Of a stretch of 64,000 nucleotides of DNA, positions 47,773 to 57,309 are shown piece by piece. The notes beneath the pieces are model-generated. The model was given only the letters and a program-made list of their open reading frames with translations. It was not told the DNA's origin and made no database searches. The translations under genes and the position numbers were made by a program. Where the stretch lies: contig NZ_CP047200.1 in the NCBI RefSeq assembly GCF_030408675.1, positions 2,480,001 through 2,544,000 on the forward strand. Direction: 5' to 3'. The DNA is from Corynebacterium durum (lineage in GTDB: Bacteria; Actinomycetota; Actinomycetes; Mycobacteriales; Mycobacteriaceae). Each line of letters opens with the position of its first letter. The first letter of the stretch is position 1.

Positions 47773-48960
47773 TGCGGAGGCCGCGCGTTGTGCGCGGTCT
47801 CGTGCTGTTTCTGCGTCTTCTGCGGTGGCGAGGGCAACGCCCATGCGGCGTGTTGGGTAAGAGACGGGTTTTCCAAAGAGCCGGATGTCGGCTTCTTCAA
47901 CGGCGAGGGCCTCGGCCACACCGTCGAACGTGACCCCCGCGGCGTCGATACCACCGTAGATGACGGCAGACGCACCGGGCGAGGTGAGCGTGACGTCGAT
48001 AGGCAGACCGAGGATGGCGCGGGCGTGGAGCTCGAATTCGGAGAAGCGCTGGGTGGCCAGGGTAACCAGGCCAGTGTCGTGGGGGCGGGGCGAGACTTCG
48101 GAGAAGTAGACGTCGTCACCGGAGACGAACAGTTCCACGCCGAAGAGTCCGTGCCCACCGAGGGCGTTGGTGATGCGGGCGGCGACGGAGCGGGCATTTT
48201 CCAAGGCAATGCTGGGCATGGGAATGGGCTGCCAGGATTCCACGTAGTCGCCGTCGCGTTGGAGGTGCCCGATGGGTTCGCAGAACCAGGTGGCGGTTTT
48301 ACCGGAGCGGGGGTCGATGGAGCGGACGGTGAGGAGGGTGATTTCGTAGTCGAAGTCTACGAATCGTTCAACAATAACGCGACCGCCCTCGACACGCCCG
48401 CCGGATTGGGCGTAATCCCAGGCTGCGGCAATATCATCGTCGTCACGGACAATGGACTGCCCTTTGCCGGAGGAACTCATCACGGGTTTGACCACGCAAG
48501 GGAAGCCCATGGCGGCGACAGCCTGTTTGAATTCGAGGGGGTTGGAGGCGAAGGAGTATGCGGAGGTCGGGAGTCCGAGTTCTTCCGCAGCGAGACGCCG
48601 GATTCCTTCGCGGTTCATGGTCAATTGTGTGGCACGGGCGGTGGGGATGACGGTAACGCTGTGGGCTTCACAGTCGTCGAGCACATTGGTGTCCACCGCC
48701 TCGATTTCGGGGACGATGAACTGCGGCTTGACCTCGGCAATGAGTCGCCGCAGTTCGTCGGGGTTGGTCATGTCGATCACGTAATGCGCGTGCGCAACTT
48801 GGTGCGCGGGCGCATTTTCGTAGCTATCCACCGCGTGTACTTCCACGCCGAGACGTTGAAAGGCAATGGCCATTTCTTTACCGAGTTCACCTGATCCGAG
48901 AAGCATCACTGTGGTTGCGCTTGGGCTGAGTGGGGTGCCAATTCTATTCGGCGTGAACAC
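47758..48960 (-). CDS. purT: Formate-dependent phosphoribosylglycinamide formyltransferase
   Basis: ATP-grasp enzyme using formate and ATP to formylate GAR in purine synthesis. 400 residues: [49 protein letters not shown] (ATP loop), [23 protein letters not shown] and GRRMGVAL-type end ([10 protein letters not shown]). The folate-independent route complements PurN. Two TATCGACG octamers lie within it 51 bp apart (47943 and 47994). Confidence 0.95.
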   Translation of the reverse strand: MFTPNRIGTPLSPSATTVMLLGSGELGKEMAIAFQRLGVEVHAVDSYENAPAHQVAHAHYVIDMTNPDELRRLIAEVKPQFIVPEIEAVDTNVLDDCEAHSVTVIPTARATQLTMNREGIRRLAAEELGLPTSAYSFASNPLEFKQAVAAMGFPCVVKPVMSSSGKGQSIVRDDDDIAAAWDYAQSGGRVEGGRVIVERFVDFDYEITLLTVRSIDPRSGKTATWFCEPIGHLQRDGDYVESWQPIPMPSIALENARSVAARITNALGGHGLFGVELFVSGDDVYFSEVSPRPHDTGLVTLATQRFSEFELHARAILGLPIDVTLTSPGASAVIYGGIDAAGVTFDGVAEALAVEEADIRLFGKPVSYPTRRMGVALATAEDAETARDRAQRAASAITVF

Positions 48961-49021
48961 GATGCTCTGACTCCTTCAGGCGGTTTGACTGTGGGTGTCG
49001 GTCTGTCGCAAGTATATTCAC

Positions 49022-49906
49022 TCATAGCGCTACATGCAGTATGTTTGCGTAATGCGCGATGGTATCAACAAATTTTTCATCGTGGCTTGTCAGGATCACG
49101 GCTTTGCCGCGCGCGAGTTCGGCAGCAAGCATCCAGTGGAAGCGTTCGCGATCGGCGCTGTTCAGGGCGGTATCGGGCTCATCAAGGAGAATCAACGGTC
49201 GGTCATAAGCAAAGATCGCACCAAGTTGGGTGAGCTTCAGTTGCGACCTTGTGAGATCAAGGGGGTGCGTGTCGGGGTTGTTTGGTGCATCCGGCCACCA
49301 CTGCCTTACCGTGGAATGAATCACCTGGTCCGCCGCGTTATGCAGAGCAAAAGCCGCCTCATGATGCTTTTCGACGCCCCGAAGAAGCGTTGTTTTGCCG
49401 CTCCCGTTAGCGCCCCGCAACCACAGCACCCCACCCTTGCGCGGGGCAAGGCGTATCGGCCCGACACGAAACTGTGGCGTTGCTTTTTGATGAAACTTCC
49501 ACCAGGGCTGCGGCTGGGTGCGCTCCCCCACAATTTCCCCAAGGTCAAGGGTTTCCCCCGGTTCGACGGCATCCGGCAGGTTAGTGCACGGTTCTATTAC
49601 TTCTTCTCGCACGGTGACGTGCGGCAAGGTACCCAACAGAGCCCTGAGCTGGGCAGTTGATTCCCGGTCAAGCCCTTCGTAAGGCTCGTCAAGCACCAGG
49701 TGCGGCGGCTCCACCACCAACAGCATCGCAAGTGTAAGGCGTTTGGTCTGCCCTGTAGACAATTCCCGAGGGTTGCGTTCCAGCAGGTCAGAAAGCCCCA
49801 GTTTATCCGCAATATCCAGGCAGCGGCGCTGCATCTCACTGCGCTCTACGCCACGTTGCTCAAGGCCAAAGGCGATATTCTCAATCACAGTGTCCCGCAG
49901 GAACAT
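49022..49906 (-). CDS. ECF transporter ATPase, fused double NBD with first P-loop missing
   Basis: 294 residues from ATG 49906. The protein begins at MFLRDTVIENIAFG, which corresponds to the region just after the Q-loop of an ECF ATPase, so about 75-80 residues including the first Walker A are absent. NBD1 keeps the signature LSTGQTKRLTLAM and Walker B HLVLDEPYEGLD. NBD2 (about 150-294) has Walker A GANGSGKTT, a degenerate signature LTRSQLKLTQ and Walker B LILLDEPD. Upstream the frame is closed by a stop inside the T-component gene. Its start shares the A of the T-gene stop (TGATG). Either a deletion derivative or a protein with one ATP site. Confidence 0.75.
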   Translation of the reverse strand: MFLRDTVIENIAFGLEQRGVERSEMQRRCLDIADKLGLSDLLERNPRELSTGQTKRLTLAMLLVVEPPHLVLDEPYEGLDRESTAQLRALLGTLPHVTVREEVIEPCTNLPDAVEPGETLDLGEIVGERTQPQPWWKFHQKATPQFRVGPIRLAPRKGGVLWLRGANGSGKTTLLRGVEKHHEAAFALHNAADQVIHSTVRQWWPDAPNNPDTHPLDLTRSQLKLTQLGAIFAYDRPLILLDEPDTALNSADRERFHWMLAAELARGKAVILTSHDEKFVDTIAHYANILHVAL

Positions 49907-50538
49907 CACATCCACAGCGCAATCACCACCACTATGGCTGCTGCAGGAACAATAATGCGCAGAGCTTTGTGCGTCGCGCTATCGGCAACAGGACGCAGCA
50001 CAGTACGACGCCCCGGCAGCCCCACACCCAAAACCTCCAGGTCAGGCGCGCGCTGTGCTCCCGCATCCAACAGATGCGTGATGGTGGGCAGGAGCGCGCG
50101 GGCGGTGGAGAGCAGGGGGTTCACGGGGCGTCGATACGCGAGATGCTGCGCGTACCGAACCTTCTCAAACGTCGCACGCCCCTCCGGGAGGATACGCAGA
50201 GCGGAACCAAGGATGTAGCTGAGGTTCGCGGGAGCGCGGGTGGCTTGCATAGCTTTCGCCAGTTCAGCAATAGTAAAAGTACTGAAAGCGGCCAGAGCAA
50301 CGGCAACCAAGGCGGCGCAGCGCAACGCCAATTCAGCGGCGAGATGCGCGTGCCCAAATGGAATGTGGATCACTGCCAGCGAGAGTGCCATCGGCAAGAC
50401 AAGCAACGCGGTGGGCACCAGCACGCGACGCCACAGCAACGCCGCAACCAAGAAAAACGCAGACAACCAGGGGTTATTCACGCCCAAGATGAGAATCCAC
50501 GCGCTGGCGGCGAAGGAAAGAATGGTCAGAGGGTTCAT
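49906..50538 (-). CDS. ECF transporter transmembrane component (EcfT)
   Basis: 210 residues with about five or six membrane helices; the cytoplasmic coupling region contains QATRAPANLSYILGSALRILPE and a QRAPDLEVLGVG stretch like the Ala-Arg-Gly signatures of EcfT. It ends shortly after the final helix (IIVPAAAIVVVIALWM). It overlaps the S component upstream (ATGA) and the ATPase downstream (TGATG). Together the three form an energy-coupling-factor importer. Confidence 0.82.
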   Translation of the reverse strand: MNPLTILSFAASAWILILGVNNPWLSAFFLVAALLWRRVLVPTALLVLPMALSLAVIHIPFGHAHLAAELALRCAALVAVALAAFSTFTIAELAKAMQATRAPANLSYILGSALRILPEGRATFEKVRYAQHLAYRRPVNPLLSTARALLPTITHLLDAGAQRAPDLEVLGVGLPGRRTVLRPVADSATHKALRIIVPAAAIVVVIALWM

Positions 50539-51266
50539 CGGAATGCGGCGAGTGTTCGCTTGGGCAGGGACTTAAGCACCAGCCAGACCAGCAGCATCAC
50601 CAACGCCTTATCCAACGGATCCGAAATAAACGATTGCAGCGTCACCGATTGCAGCAACGAATGCCCCATCTCACGCAGCAACGACACCACCGCCCCCGTG
50701 CCCACCCCGGCCGTTCCACCGTACACAAACGCCGCAACCGGGGCCGCGAGCATGCCGACAACAATGCCAATCACAGCACCAGAGAGCAGCACAGTTGCTA
50801 TATTCTTCAACGCGCCGTGTTTGATAGCGACACCCGCGAGCCCTCCGACGGCTGCGCTCGTTGCAGCAAAAGGCAACACCGAGGGGTTAAAAGCACTCCA
50901 CACCAGCGAACTCAACACGCCCGTGGCTATGCCCGCCCACGGACCAGCCAACGCCGCCACCAGCACCGTTCCCGTCGAATCCAGGTACAGCGGAATACCC
51001 ACTGAACCAATAATCTGGCCCACCACGATATTCAGCACCAGCGCCACCGGGATCATCGACACCAGCCGCGCGGGCAACGCCGGAACAGTAGCCACCAACA
51101 GCAACACCGCGCCCGTGACATACCCACCCAGTGTGATCAACGCCTGCGAACTCGCCCCCACCGACGACCAATCAGTCGGCCTCGCCACCACCACAAACAA
51201 CCACGCCGCAGCGATAAACAACGCCCCCACACCGGCAAGGGCCTTTTGAACAGCACTCAGTGACAT
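50535..51266 (-). CDS. ECF transporter substrate-binding S component
   Basis: 243 residues, six to seven membrane helices, with the conserved ECF-S pattern IIGSVGIPLYLDSTGTVLVAALAGPWAGIATG. The solute is not readable. The upstream nucleoside hydrolase on the same strand suggests a nucleoside, base or related vitamin precursor, but a terminator-like hairpin separates the two genes. Confidence 0.8.
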   Translation of the reverse strand: MSLSAVQKALAGVGALFIAAAWLFVVVARPTDWSSVGASSQALITLGGYVTGAVLLLVATVPALPARLVSMIPVALVLNIVVGQIIGSVGIPLYLDSTGTVLVAALAGPWAGIATGVLSSLVWSAFNPSVLPFAATSAAVGGLAGVAIKHGALKNIATVLLSGAVIGIVVGMLAAPVAAFVYGGTAGVGTGAVVSLLREMGHSLLQSVTLQSFISDPLDKALVMLLVWLVLKSLPKRTLAAFR

Positions 51267-51285
51267 ACCACAACCTCACAACATA

Positions 51286-51310
51286 AAACCCCTATGTCAC
51301 CTCGGGGTTT
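51286..51310 (-). terminator. Terminator between nucleoside hydrolase and ECF genes
   Basis: AAACCCC (51286-51292) and GGGGTTT (51304-51310) form a 7-bp stem with an 11-nt loop; the minus strand continues TTTTATGTTG. It lies between the hydrolase stop and the S-component start, so it may end the first transcript or attenuate read-through. Confidence 0.7.
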
Positions 51311-51325
51311 ACCTACAGCACATCA

Positions 51326-52237
51326 TCATAGCAACTGCTTAACGACGCCCACCAACTCCCGCTTCGCAGCCTTAACATCCGCATCTCGCACCAAACGCGC
51401 ATTATGCGGGCGACCCCAATGATTCCTAAAATCCGCGACCGTGGTGCCACGAAGAAGCTGTGATGTGGTTTCCACATCGACCGTGACGGGGATTGCTTGG
51501 TAAGGCACCGCACCTAAGGCAACCATGCAGGTCAGGAGGTCATGTATCTGCGCCTGGTAGCCCTCCCCTTGAGCCTGGTGAAACTCAAAATAGAACCTCA
51601 ACATTGGGTGCAGAAACTCCGGCAACAACGGCAGATCATCCGGGGTGATCACCATTTGCTCCGTCACCTCTAGGGAACAGACTGTGATCGGCGTTGGCGT
51701 ATGTTTAAACGCAACCTGAGCCGCGTGCGGATCAACCCAGCTATTCCACTCCGCAGTCGGGGTCGTGTTGCCCGGGTACAGATATGCCCCGCCCATGAGC
51801 GTGATGTGCTTGGGCAGCTGGTCACGTTGCTGCATGTAGGTGGCCAGATTAGTCGCCGGACCAGTCACAATAAGGTGCAGATCCTCATGCTCTCGGATAG
51901 CCTCATCCCACAGGCGCATCCACTCCCCCGGCCGGGCTGGCGGCAGATCAACCGAGTGTTCCGCATAACCCACGCCTAGAGGTCCATGCGTCTCTGGGGT
52001 GGTCACCAATGGAACCTCCAAGGGTTCGGTGCAACCGGCGGCCACCGGGACGTCGACAAGCGAACACTGATCCAGCACAAACCTGGAGTTCATCGCGGCC
52101 TGCGTTGCCGAGGTGTTACCCGCCGTGGTTGTGACCGCCGCGAGGTTGATGGTGCCCTGACGATGCAGGCACGCGAGGTACGTCAGGGCGACGGCATCAT
52201 CAATACCGGTATCGCAATCAAGCAAAACGGGGCGCAT
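51326..52237 (-). CDS. Inosine-uridine-preferring nucleoside hydrolase family protein
   Basis: 303 residues. The calcium-binding N-terminal motif VLLDCDTGIDDAVAL is intact, with TTTAGNTSATQA, VTGPATNLATYM, LMGGAYLYPGN and the C-terminal TVDVETTSQLLRGTTV. It cleaves the N-glycosidic bond of ribonucleosides or a related substrate. It is divergent from the AAA ATPase gene (42 bp) and upstream of the ECF importer, suggesting nucleoside uptake and salvage. Confidence 0.9.
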   Translation of the reverse strand: MRPVLLDCDTGIDDAVALTYLACLHRQGTINLAAVTTTAGNTSATQAAMNSRFVLDQCSLVDVPVAAGCTEPLEVPLVTTPETHGPLGVGYAEHSVDLPPARPGEWMRLWDEAIREHEDLHLIVTGPATNLATYMQQRDQLPKHITLMGGAYLYPGNTTPTAEWNSWVDPHAAQVAFKHTPTPITVCSLEVTEQMVITPDDLPLLPEFLHPMLRFYFEFHQAQGEGYQAQIHDLLTCMVALGAVPYQAIPVTVDVETTSQLLRGTTVADFRNHWGRPHNARLVRDADVKAAKRELVGVVKQLL

Positions 52238-52279
52238 ATCCAGGGACTATACCAAGGTAGGCGGGGCTAGACTGGACGC

Positions 52280-52798
52280 ATGGACGCCTGCAAACTTTGG
52301 GACGACGGACTACAGCGATACGACATGGGCTGTGATGCCCAACCACTCGCGCTTTACGGACCACAGGGCGTTGGAAAAAGCACTCTCATGAATCAATTTG
52401 CGCACATAGCACATACACGCAGGTGGATCGTTGCACACATAACAGGCCACAGCATGAACACGCTGTGGGATTCACTTGTGTCAACGCTCACTAGCAACGG
52501 ACATTGGCCACACAACTACGACGTAGTAAATGAAACCCTTGACCTTGAATTACTGAAGGAAATCTCCGCGCAAGGCGCAGGATTTGCGCTTCTTATTGAT
52601 GATGCAGACGAACTTCCACTAAAAGACCTAGAAGCCGTCTGCGCTGCGCTCCATGAAGCAACACAGGACGGTCTTCGTGTCACTTCGGCACTCAGCGGGC
52701 TACCCACCTTGCCTGCCAAACTTGCGGAAGCCCAATCCTATGCGGAACGTCTTTTCTACTTTCTTCCGATCGACCCTAACTCTCCATCACGTCGTTGA
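52280..52798 (+). CDS. AAA/P-loop ATPase, C-terminally truncated
   Basis: 172 residues. Walker [15 protein letters not shown] (about 28-41), Walker B-like [12 protein letters not shown] (about 105-116), sensor-like segment [17 protein letters not shown]. This is the N-terminal half of an archaeal-type AAA ATPase family common in corynebacteria; the lid and winged-helix parts are missing. It ends with 23 bp overlapping the 3' end of purA on the other strand. TAGACT (52268-52273) lies 6 nt before the ATG. It is more AT-rich than neighbours. Probably a degraded accessory gene. Confidence 0.65.
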   Translation: MDACKLWDDGLQRYDMGCDAQPLALYGPQGVGKSTLMNQFAHIAHTRRWIVAHITGHSMNTLWDSLVSTLTSNGHWPHNYDVVNETLDLELLKEISAQGAGFALLIDDADELPLKDLEAVCAALHEATQDGLRVTSALSGLPTLPAKLAEAQSYAERLFYFLPIDPNSPSRR

Positions 52799-54065
52799 TC
52801 ACGATTGTCTGGTCGCGGCCCGGGCCAACGCCAATGTAGGAAATGCGGCAGCCTGACAGTTCCTCCAGGCGGCGAACATAATCCTGCGCCTTCTGGGGAA
52901 GCTCATCGAAGGTGGTGCACTCAGAAATGTCCTCGTCCCAGGCGGGCATCGTCTCATAGATCGGCACCGCATGGTGGAAATCGGACTGGGTGATGGGCAT
53001 CTCGTCGTGACGAACGCCGTCAACATCGTAGGCCACGCAGATCGGAATCTCACCAATGCCGGTCAGCACATCCAGCTTGGTTAAGAACAAATCAGTAAAA
53101 CCATTCACACGCGACGCATAGCGAGCAATCACCGAATCGTACCAGCCACAACGACGCTTACGGCCCGTATTCACGCCGACCTCACCGCCGGTGGTCTGCA
53201 AATACTCACCCCACTTATCAAACAACTCCGTGGGGAACGGCCCGGCACCCACGCGAGTGGTATATGCCTTCACGATGCCTAACGACGACGTGACACGCGT
53301 TGGCCCAATACCAGAACCAACGCAGGCACCACCCGCCGTGGGGTTCGACGACGTGACAAACGGATAGGTGCCATGATCCACATCAAGCATGGTGGCCTGG
53401 CCACCCTCCATCAGCACATGCTTGCCCTGGTCAAGAGCCTTATTCAGCTCAAGTTCGCTCTCGATGACCATCGGGCGCAGCCTGTCCGCATAGCCCAGGA
53501 AATACTGCACAATCTCCTCGGCGACAATCGCCTTGCGGTTGTACATCTTCACCAGAATCTGGTTTTTCACGTCCAGAGCGGACTCGACCTTCTGGCGCAG
53601 AATCGACTCATCGAAAATGTCCTGCACGCGAATACCCACGCGAGACACCTTGTCCGCATAGGCAGGGCCAATGCCGCGGCCTGTTGTGCCGATGGCGCGC
53701 TTACCCAAAAAACGCTCCTGCACCCGGTCCAACACCTGGTGATACGGCGCGACAACATGGGCGTTGGCAGAAATACGCAGGCGGGACGCATCCGCACCAC
53801 GGGACTCCAGGCCGTCGATCTCATCGAACAGCGCTTCCAGGTTGATCACCACGCCATTGCCCAACACTGGCACCGCGTTTTCCGATAGCACCCCCGCAGG
53901 TAGAAGCTTCAGCTCGTACTTTTCACCACCAACGACCACTGTGTGCCCGGCATTGTTGCCGCCATTAGGTTTTACTACATAGTCGACCTGGCCGCCCAGG
54001 ATGTCGGTGGCCTTACCTTTGCCTTCATCGCCCCATTGGGCACCGACGATGACGATTGCCGCCAT
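52776..54065 (-). CDS. purA: Adenylosuccinate synthetase
   Basis: Converts IMP to adenylosuccinate with GTP and aspartate. 429 residues from ATG 54065: [71 protein letters not shown] and [10 protein letters not shown]. An in-frame GTG lies four codons upstream. The gene flanks a 1.3-kb gene-poor stretch on its upstream side. Confidence 0.96.
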   Translation of the reverse strand: MAAIVIVGAQWGDEGKGKATDILGGQVDYVVKPNGGNNAGHTVVVGGEKYELKLLPAGVLSENAVPVLGNGVVINLEALFDEIDGLESRGADASRLRISANAHVVAPYHQVLDRVQERFLGKRAIGTTGRGIGPAYADKVSRVGIRVQDIFDESILRQKVESALDVKNQILVKMYNRKAIVAEEIVQYFLGYADRLRPMVIESELELNKALDQGKHVLMEGGQATMLDVDHGTYPFVTSSNPTAGGACVGSGIGPTRVTSSLGIVKAYTTRVGAGPFPTELFDKWGEYLQTTGGEVGVNTGRKRRCGWYDSVIARYASRVNGFTDLFLTKLDVLTGIGEIPICVAYDVDGVRHDEMPITQSDFHHAVPIYETMPAWDEDISECTTFDELPQKAQDYVRRLEELSGCRISYIGVGPGRDQTIVINDVMES

Positions 54066-54077
54066 AGTGTTAGTCAC

Positions 54078-54992
54078 TTCCGATCGTTGGAAACTTTAAG
54101 ACGCCCGACATCATACTATGAACCGCCCCTAGCTGCGACGTTATGGACTGTGAGATTGCCTGAGCGATCGATGGAAGCACAATCACAACAAAGCACATTG
54201 CCTTTACTATTTCCACTAACTAGCATTAATAAAAAATCAAAGAAGGCACATAACATTACAGAAGTGCAATAGTTGCAGCATATCAGCTTATATTCTCAAA
54301 CTAATTGCCATAGCACGCATTACGACCACCACTCGGTTTCACTATCAGCTGGCGTTATCATCTCTATACAGTCTTTCACATCCAAAAACGCCGTGTTCTT
54401 TATTGGCGCATTAACAGAGATATTCCCGCCACGATTCCGATACACAGTGACATTACTATTAGCCATCGTCTACACACCTGACAACAACCAGCACCCAAAG
54501 ACGATCTACAGCCCCAAATCCGTTTTTATCCCCCATTTTGCTATTCAAGACCATGACACAGACACTCTTGGTGGCTGACCCCTTTTCCAGGACACAAATC
54601 GGAGACGACTATCACCACGAAACCGCAGTTTGCCGGAACTTACCGTCAATACCGACAATCATTGTTTTACAGCCAACTATCATGCAATAAGCCAGGCGTG
54701 TCTCACGATTATCGCTGGATAAGCGTGTTACGGTGGGTTATCTACGTTGACACGCCTCCATCAAAGCGCTATCCCCCCAGTTCAAGTATGGTTTTGAACG
54801 GGGTTAACGCGTGGGGGTGCAAAACCGGCTTGAGAAAACTCGATACCGGCGTTTGGTGCGTAGTGGGTTTAACTGGTGTTTTTATCGTGATTTAAGGAAG
54901 CAAATGTGGGAATGGGATCTATTCGACGGGGGTGTGTAAATCGTTTCCTCCGCCCCTGGTCAGAGGGGGTGTTTTTCTGGTAGGGTTGGAAA
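54078..54992. other. Gene-poor AT-richer region upstream of purA
   Basis: About 0.9 kb with no intact gene recognised. It holds a perfect inverted repeat AGGCGTGTC (54694-54702) with GACACGCCT (54749-54757), and a Trp-rich 42-codon frame from GTG 54811 to TAA 54939 (ending MWEWDLFDGGV) that looks like the end of a lost gene. The last 50 bp before the repeats, containing GGGGGTGTTTTTCTGG, could be a CRISPR leader remnant. Confidence 0.4.
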
Positions 54993-55094
54993 CCAAGTAC
55001 CGCGATATAGCGGATGGAAACTCTACAATCATGGCTTACCCCTTTCAAGGTACGAAGTCAGAACCCAAGTACCGCGATATAGCGGATTCAAAAC
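54989..55094. CRISPR. Two-copy CRISPR-like repeat remnant without cas genes
   Basis: The 23-mer CCAAGTACCGCGATATAGCGGAT begins at 54993 and again at 55065, a 72-bp period, fitting repeats of about 33-36 nt and a spacer of about 36-39 nt. Flanks are partly conserved (GAA before, AAA(A)C after). The repeat contains the stem CCGC-N6-GCGG and the first copy ends GGAAAC, as many CRISPR repeats do. No third copy and no cas gene is in the window, so it is a decayed array or a simple direct repeat. Confidence 0.5.
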
Positions 55095-55333
55095 AGGTCT
55101 ATTGACAAAGCCGGACCGCTTTATTGAGTTGTCGCCAAGCGTTGTGTTTATTACAAACTCTTGGCACTATACATTGTGCGCCCCAACAAAAACAAAGTCC
55201 TACTCGCATGTAGGCTAGGCTCTTGTTTTTCATCCAAACAGCATGCACAAATTTTAGTTTAATTTGGCACGGATACCAGAAGTATCCCCACAATACACGA
55301 ATGACACAAAAGCAGACAGGCCACTAAGATCAA

Positions 55334-55951
55334 ATGCGCAGCAATTTTATTGACAACCAAGACTACGCTTACATCTGCAAAATCTCCACTCCACGGGACA
55401 GCGGAAACACTATCACTTACGGCAAAATCGGCGACAAGCTTGTTTTTCTATAAATCTCGATAAGCAACCTTGATGCACTCAACAGCCCAAAGGTTACATC
55501 TGCGGGCAATAATGCAACATTTCTCTCACAACGACTTTTTGAATGGAAAATTTTCCACCTACTGGACCATACTGATGTAAGCACAGATGCAGACCCGGAA
55601 AGAAGGAAAGTAGTAACGCTCAAGAAGAAGGTAGATCCGTTAGATGTTTAAACAGAGTTCCTGATGAAGCTGGCGGGAGTGATTGCCCAGTCTGCACATT
55701 CTGTTGCGCAGAACTGGACTAGGGCCGCCGTCATTTTAAATCAGATTGTCTCTTCCGAAGGCGCTCTGACCCGCACGGTTGTGTGTCCATTCCTTGTCGC
55801 TGATGGGCAAGGGCGGGAAATGATGCGCGTCGTAGAGGAGTAGCAGAGGCGTATGAATGAGTACGACTCAAGCTACGGAAAATGGCGCATCAGCGATTAT
55901 GAGGAGGTCAACTGGTGGGCCTTCCACGAAGATTTCCACGGACACCCCTGA
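55334..55951 (+). pseudogene. Unknown gene broken by three in-frame stop codons
   Basis: A single frame runs 205 codons from ATG 55334 to TGA 55949-55951, interrupted by TAA (55451), TAA (55649) and TAG (55841). Each segment has protein-like composition: FIDNQDYAYICKISTPRDSG, then LSQRLFEWKIFHLLDHTD, then AQNWTRAAVILNQIVSSEG, then EEVNWWAFHEDFHGHP. The second segment has no Met, so it cannot be a separate gene. I do not recognise the family. Readthrough is possible but decay is simpler. Confidence 0.5.
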
Positions 55952-56022
55952 GCGGTAGCCCGGCAACGGTGACGCGGATGCTCGACGGCGGTTGCGCGGC
56001 CGTCGATAAGCGATAACCGCAG

Positions 56023-57309
56023 TTATTCGTACCGCAGCGCGTCAATGGGGTTGAGTTTGGCGGCTTTGTTCGCAGGATAATAGCCGAAGAACAGGCCAAT
56101 TCCCAGGGAGAAGAACAACGCGATGAGCACACCAGAGATCGGTGGGTAGACAAAAGCACCCATCATGGCTGAGCCAATCATGCCTATAGCGCCGCCGAGG
56201 ATCACGCCGATGATGCCGCCGAGCAAACCAACAATCATGGCCTCTACCACGAATTGGATACGGATGGCGTTGCGTGTCGCGCCGAGAGCTTTGCGGACGC
56301 CGATTTCGCGGGTGCGTTCGGTAACGGTCACCAGCATGATGTTCATGACGCCGATGCCACCAACCAACAGGGAGATGCCGCCGATAGCAGAGACGAACAT
56401 GCTGACCGTAGATAGTTGCTGGTTGAAGCTTGCAAGTTCTTTCTTTGCATCCTTCATTGCGACCCGGTAGTAGACGTCGTTTTCGTACTGCTGGTCAAAG
56501 AATTCCTGCACTTTTTGTTTGACTTGGCCATCGTCAGTGCCAGGAGTGGGGCGGACACTGACGGAATCCCACGCGCCGTCAGCATTAGCGAAGCGTGATT
56601 CTGAGGGCCAAGGAACATACATCGTAGAATCATCCCTCAAATTAACAAGTCCTCCTTTTGATGCCGTTTCCTCGTAGACGCCTACGACAACAAACGAGGT
56701 GCTGCGGCCGTCAGTGTTGGTGAAATCCACCTCGGCCCCCAAGGCAGCGTTGTTATTTCCGTCGAAGAGCTGTTGTACGGCCTTCGGGGAAATAACGGTG
56801 ACCTGACGGTCACCCTCAATGTCTTCCTCGGTAAGAAGTCGGCCCACTGCCGGCTTCAATTTCTTCATGGTAATGAAGTCTGTGTTCACCGCGTTGAGAG
56901 TGATATTTTTGGTACCCACCTGAGCGGGAGTAGAGATAGTCCCCTGATACTGGGAGGCACTGCCAATGCCTACACCAGCAATTTGTCCAGGGAAGCGTCT
57001 CTTCAGATCGCTGATCATGTCGGCACTGATTTTGCTACTCTGGTCAACCTCCACCGGAGACGTGCCGTAACTGTTCTCGTCCTCTTCCTCCTCCTCGTTG
57101 GTGGTTCGAGATTTCACCTGTGCGGTGAGGTCGTTGATCCCGGCATCCGCAAGATTCTGCAACGTCTGGGCCTGCAGGGCATTACCCAGAGTCACAATCG
57201 CGATCACCGAGGAGATACCGATGATCACGCCCAGCAACGTCAACAGCGCACGCATTTTGTTGGAGCGCAGGCTGGTCAGGGCGAGTTTTATGGATTCTGC
57301 GAGGCTCAT
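56023..57309 (-). CDS. MacB-like ABC permease (FtsX/MacB fold)
   Basis: 428 residues: helix 1 (about 18-42, NKMRALLTLLGVIIGISSVIAIV), a large extracytoplasmic MacB_PCD domain (about 45-300), then three helices (about 305-330, 350-385 and 390-415) with the family end MNIMLVTVTERTREIGVRKALGA and GIGLFFGYYPANKAAKLNPIDALRYE. It works with the ATPase and the membrane-fusion protein of the same operon, probably exporting a peptide, lipid or antibiotic. The start overlaps the ATPase stop by 4 bp. Confidence 0.9.
   Translation of the reverse strand: MSLAESIKLALTSLRSNKMRALLTLLGVIIGISSVIAIVTLGNALQAQTLQNLADAGINDLTAQVKSRTTNEEEEEDENSYGTSPVEVDQSSKISADMISDLKRRFPGQIAGVGIGSASQYQGTISTPAQVGTKNITLNAVNTDFITMKKLKPAVGRLLTEEDIEGDRQVTVISPKAVQQLFDGNNNAALGAEVDFTNTDGRSTSFVVVGVYEETASKGGLVNLRDDSTMYVPWPSESRFANADGAWDSVSVRPTPGTDDGQVKQKVQEFFDQQYENDVYYRVAMKDAKKELASFNQQLSTVSMFVSAIGGISLLVGGIGVMNIMLVTVTERTREIGVRKALGATRNAIRIQFVVEAMIVGLLGGIIGVILGGAIGMIGSAMMGAFVYPPISGVLIALFFSLGIGLFFGYYPANKAAKLNPIDALRYE

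Noticed and set aside
47788..48894. 368-codon plus-strand frame opposite purT
   Set aside because: Antisense shadow; purT motifs are intact on the other strand.
55099..55293. 64-codon minus-strand frame in the gene-poor island
   Set aside because: Cys/Trp-rich translation with no ribosome site or family; probably AT-rich background.
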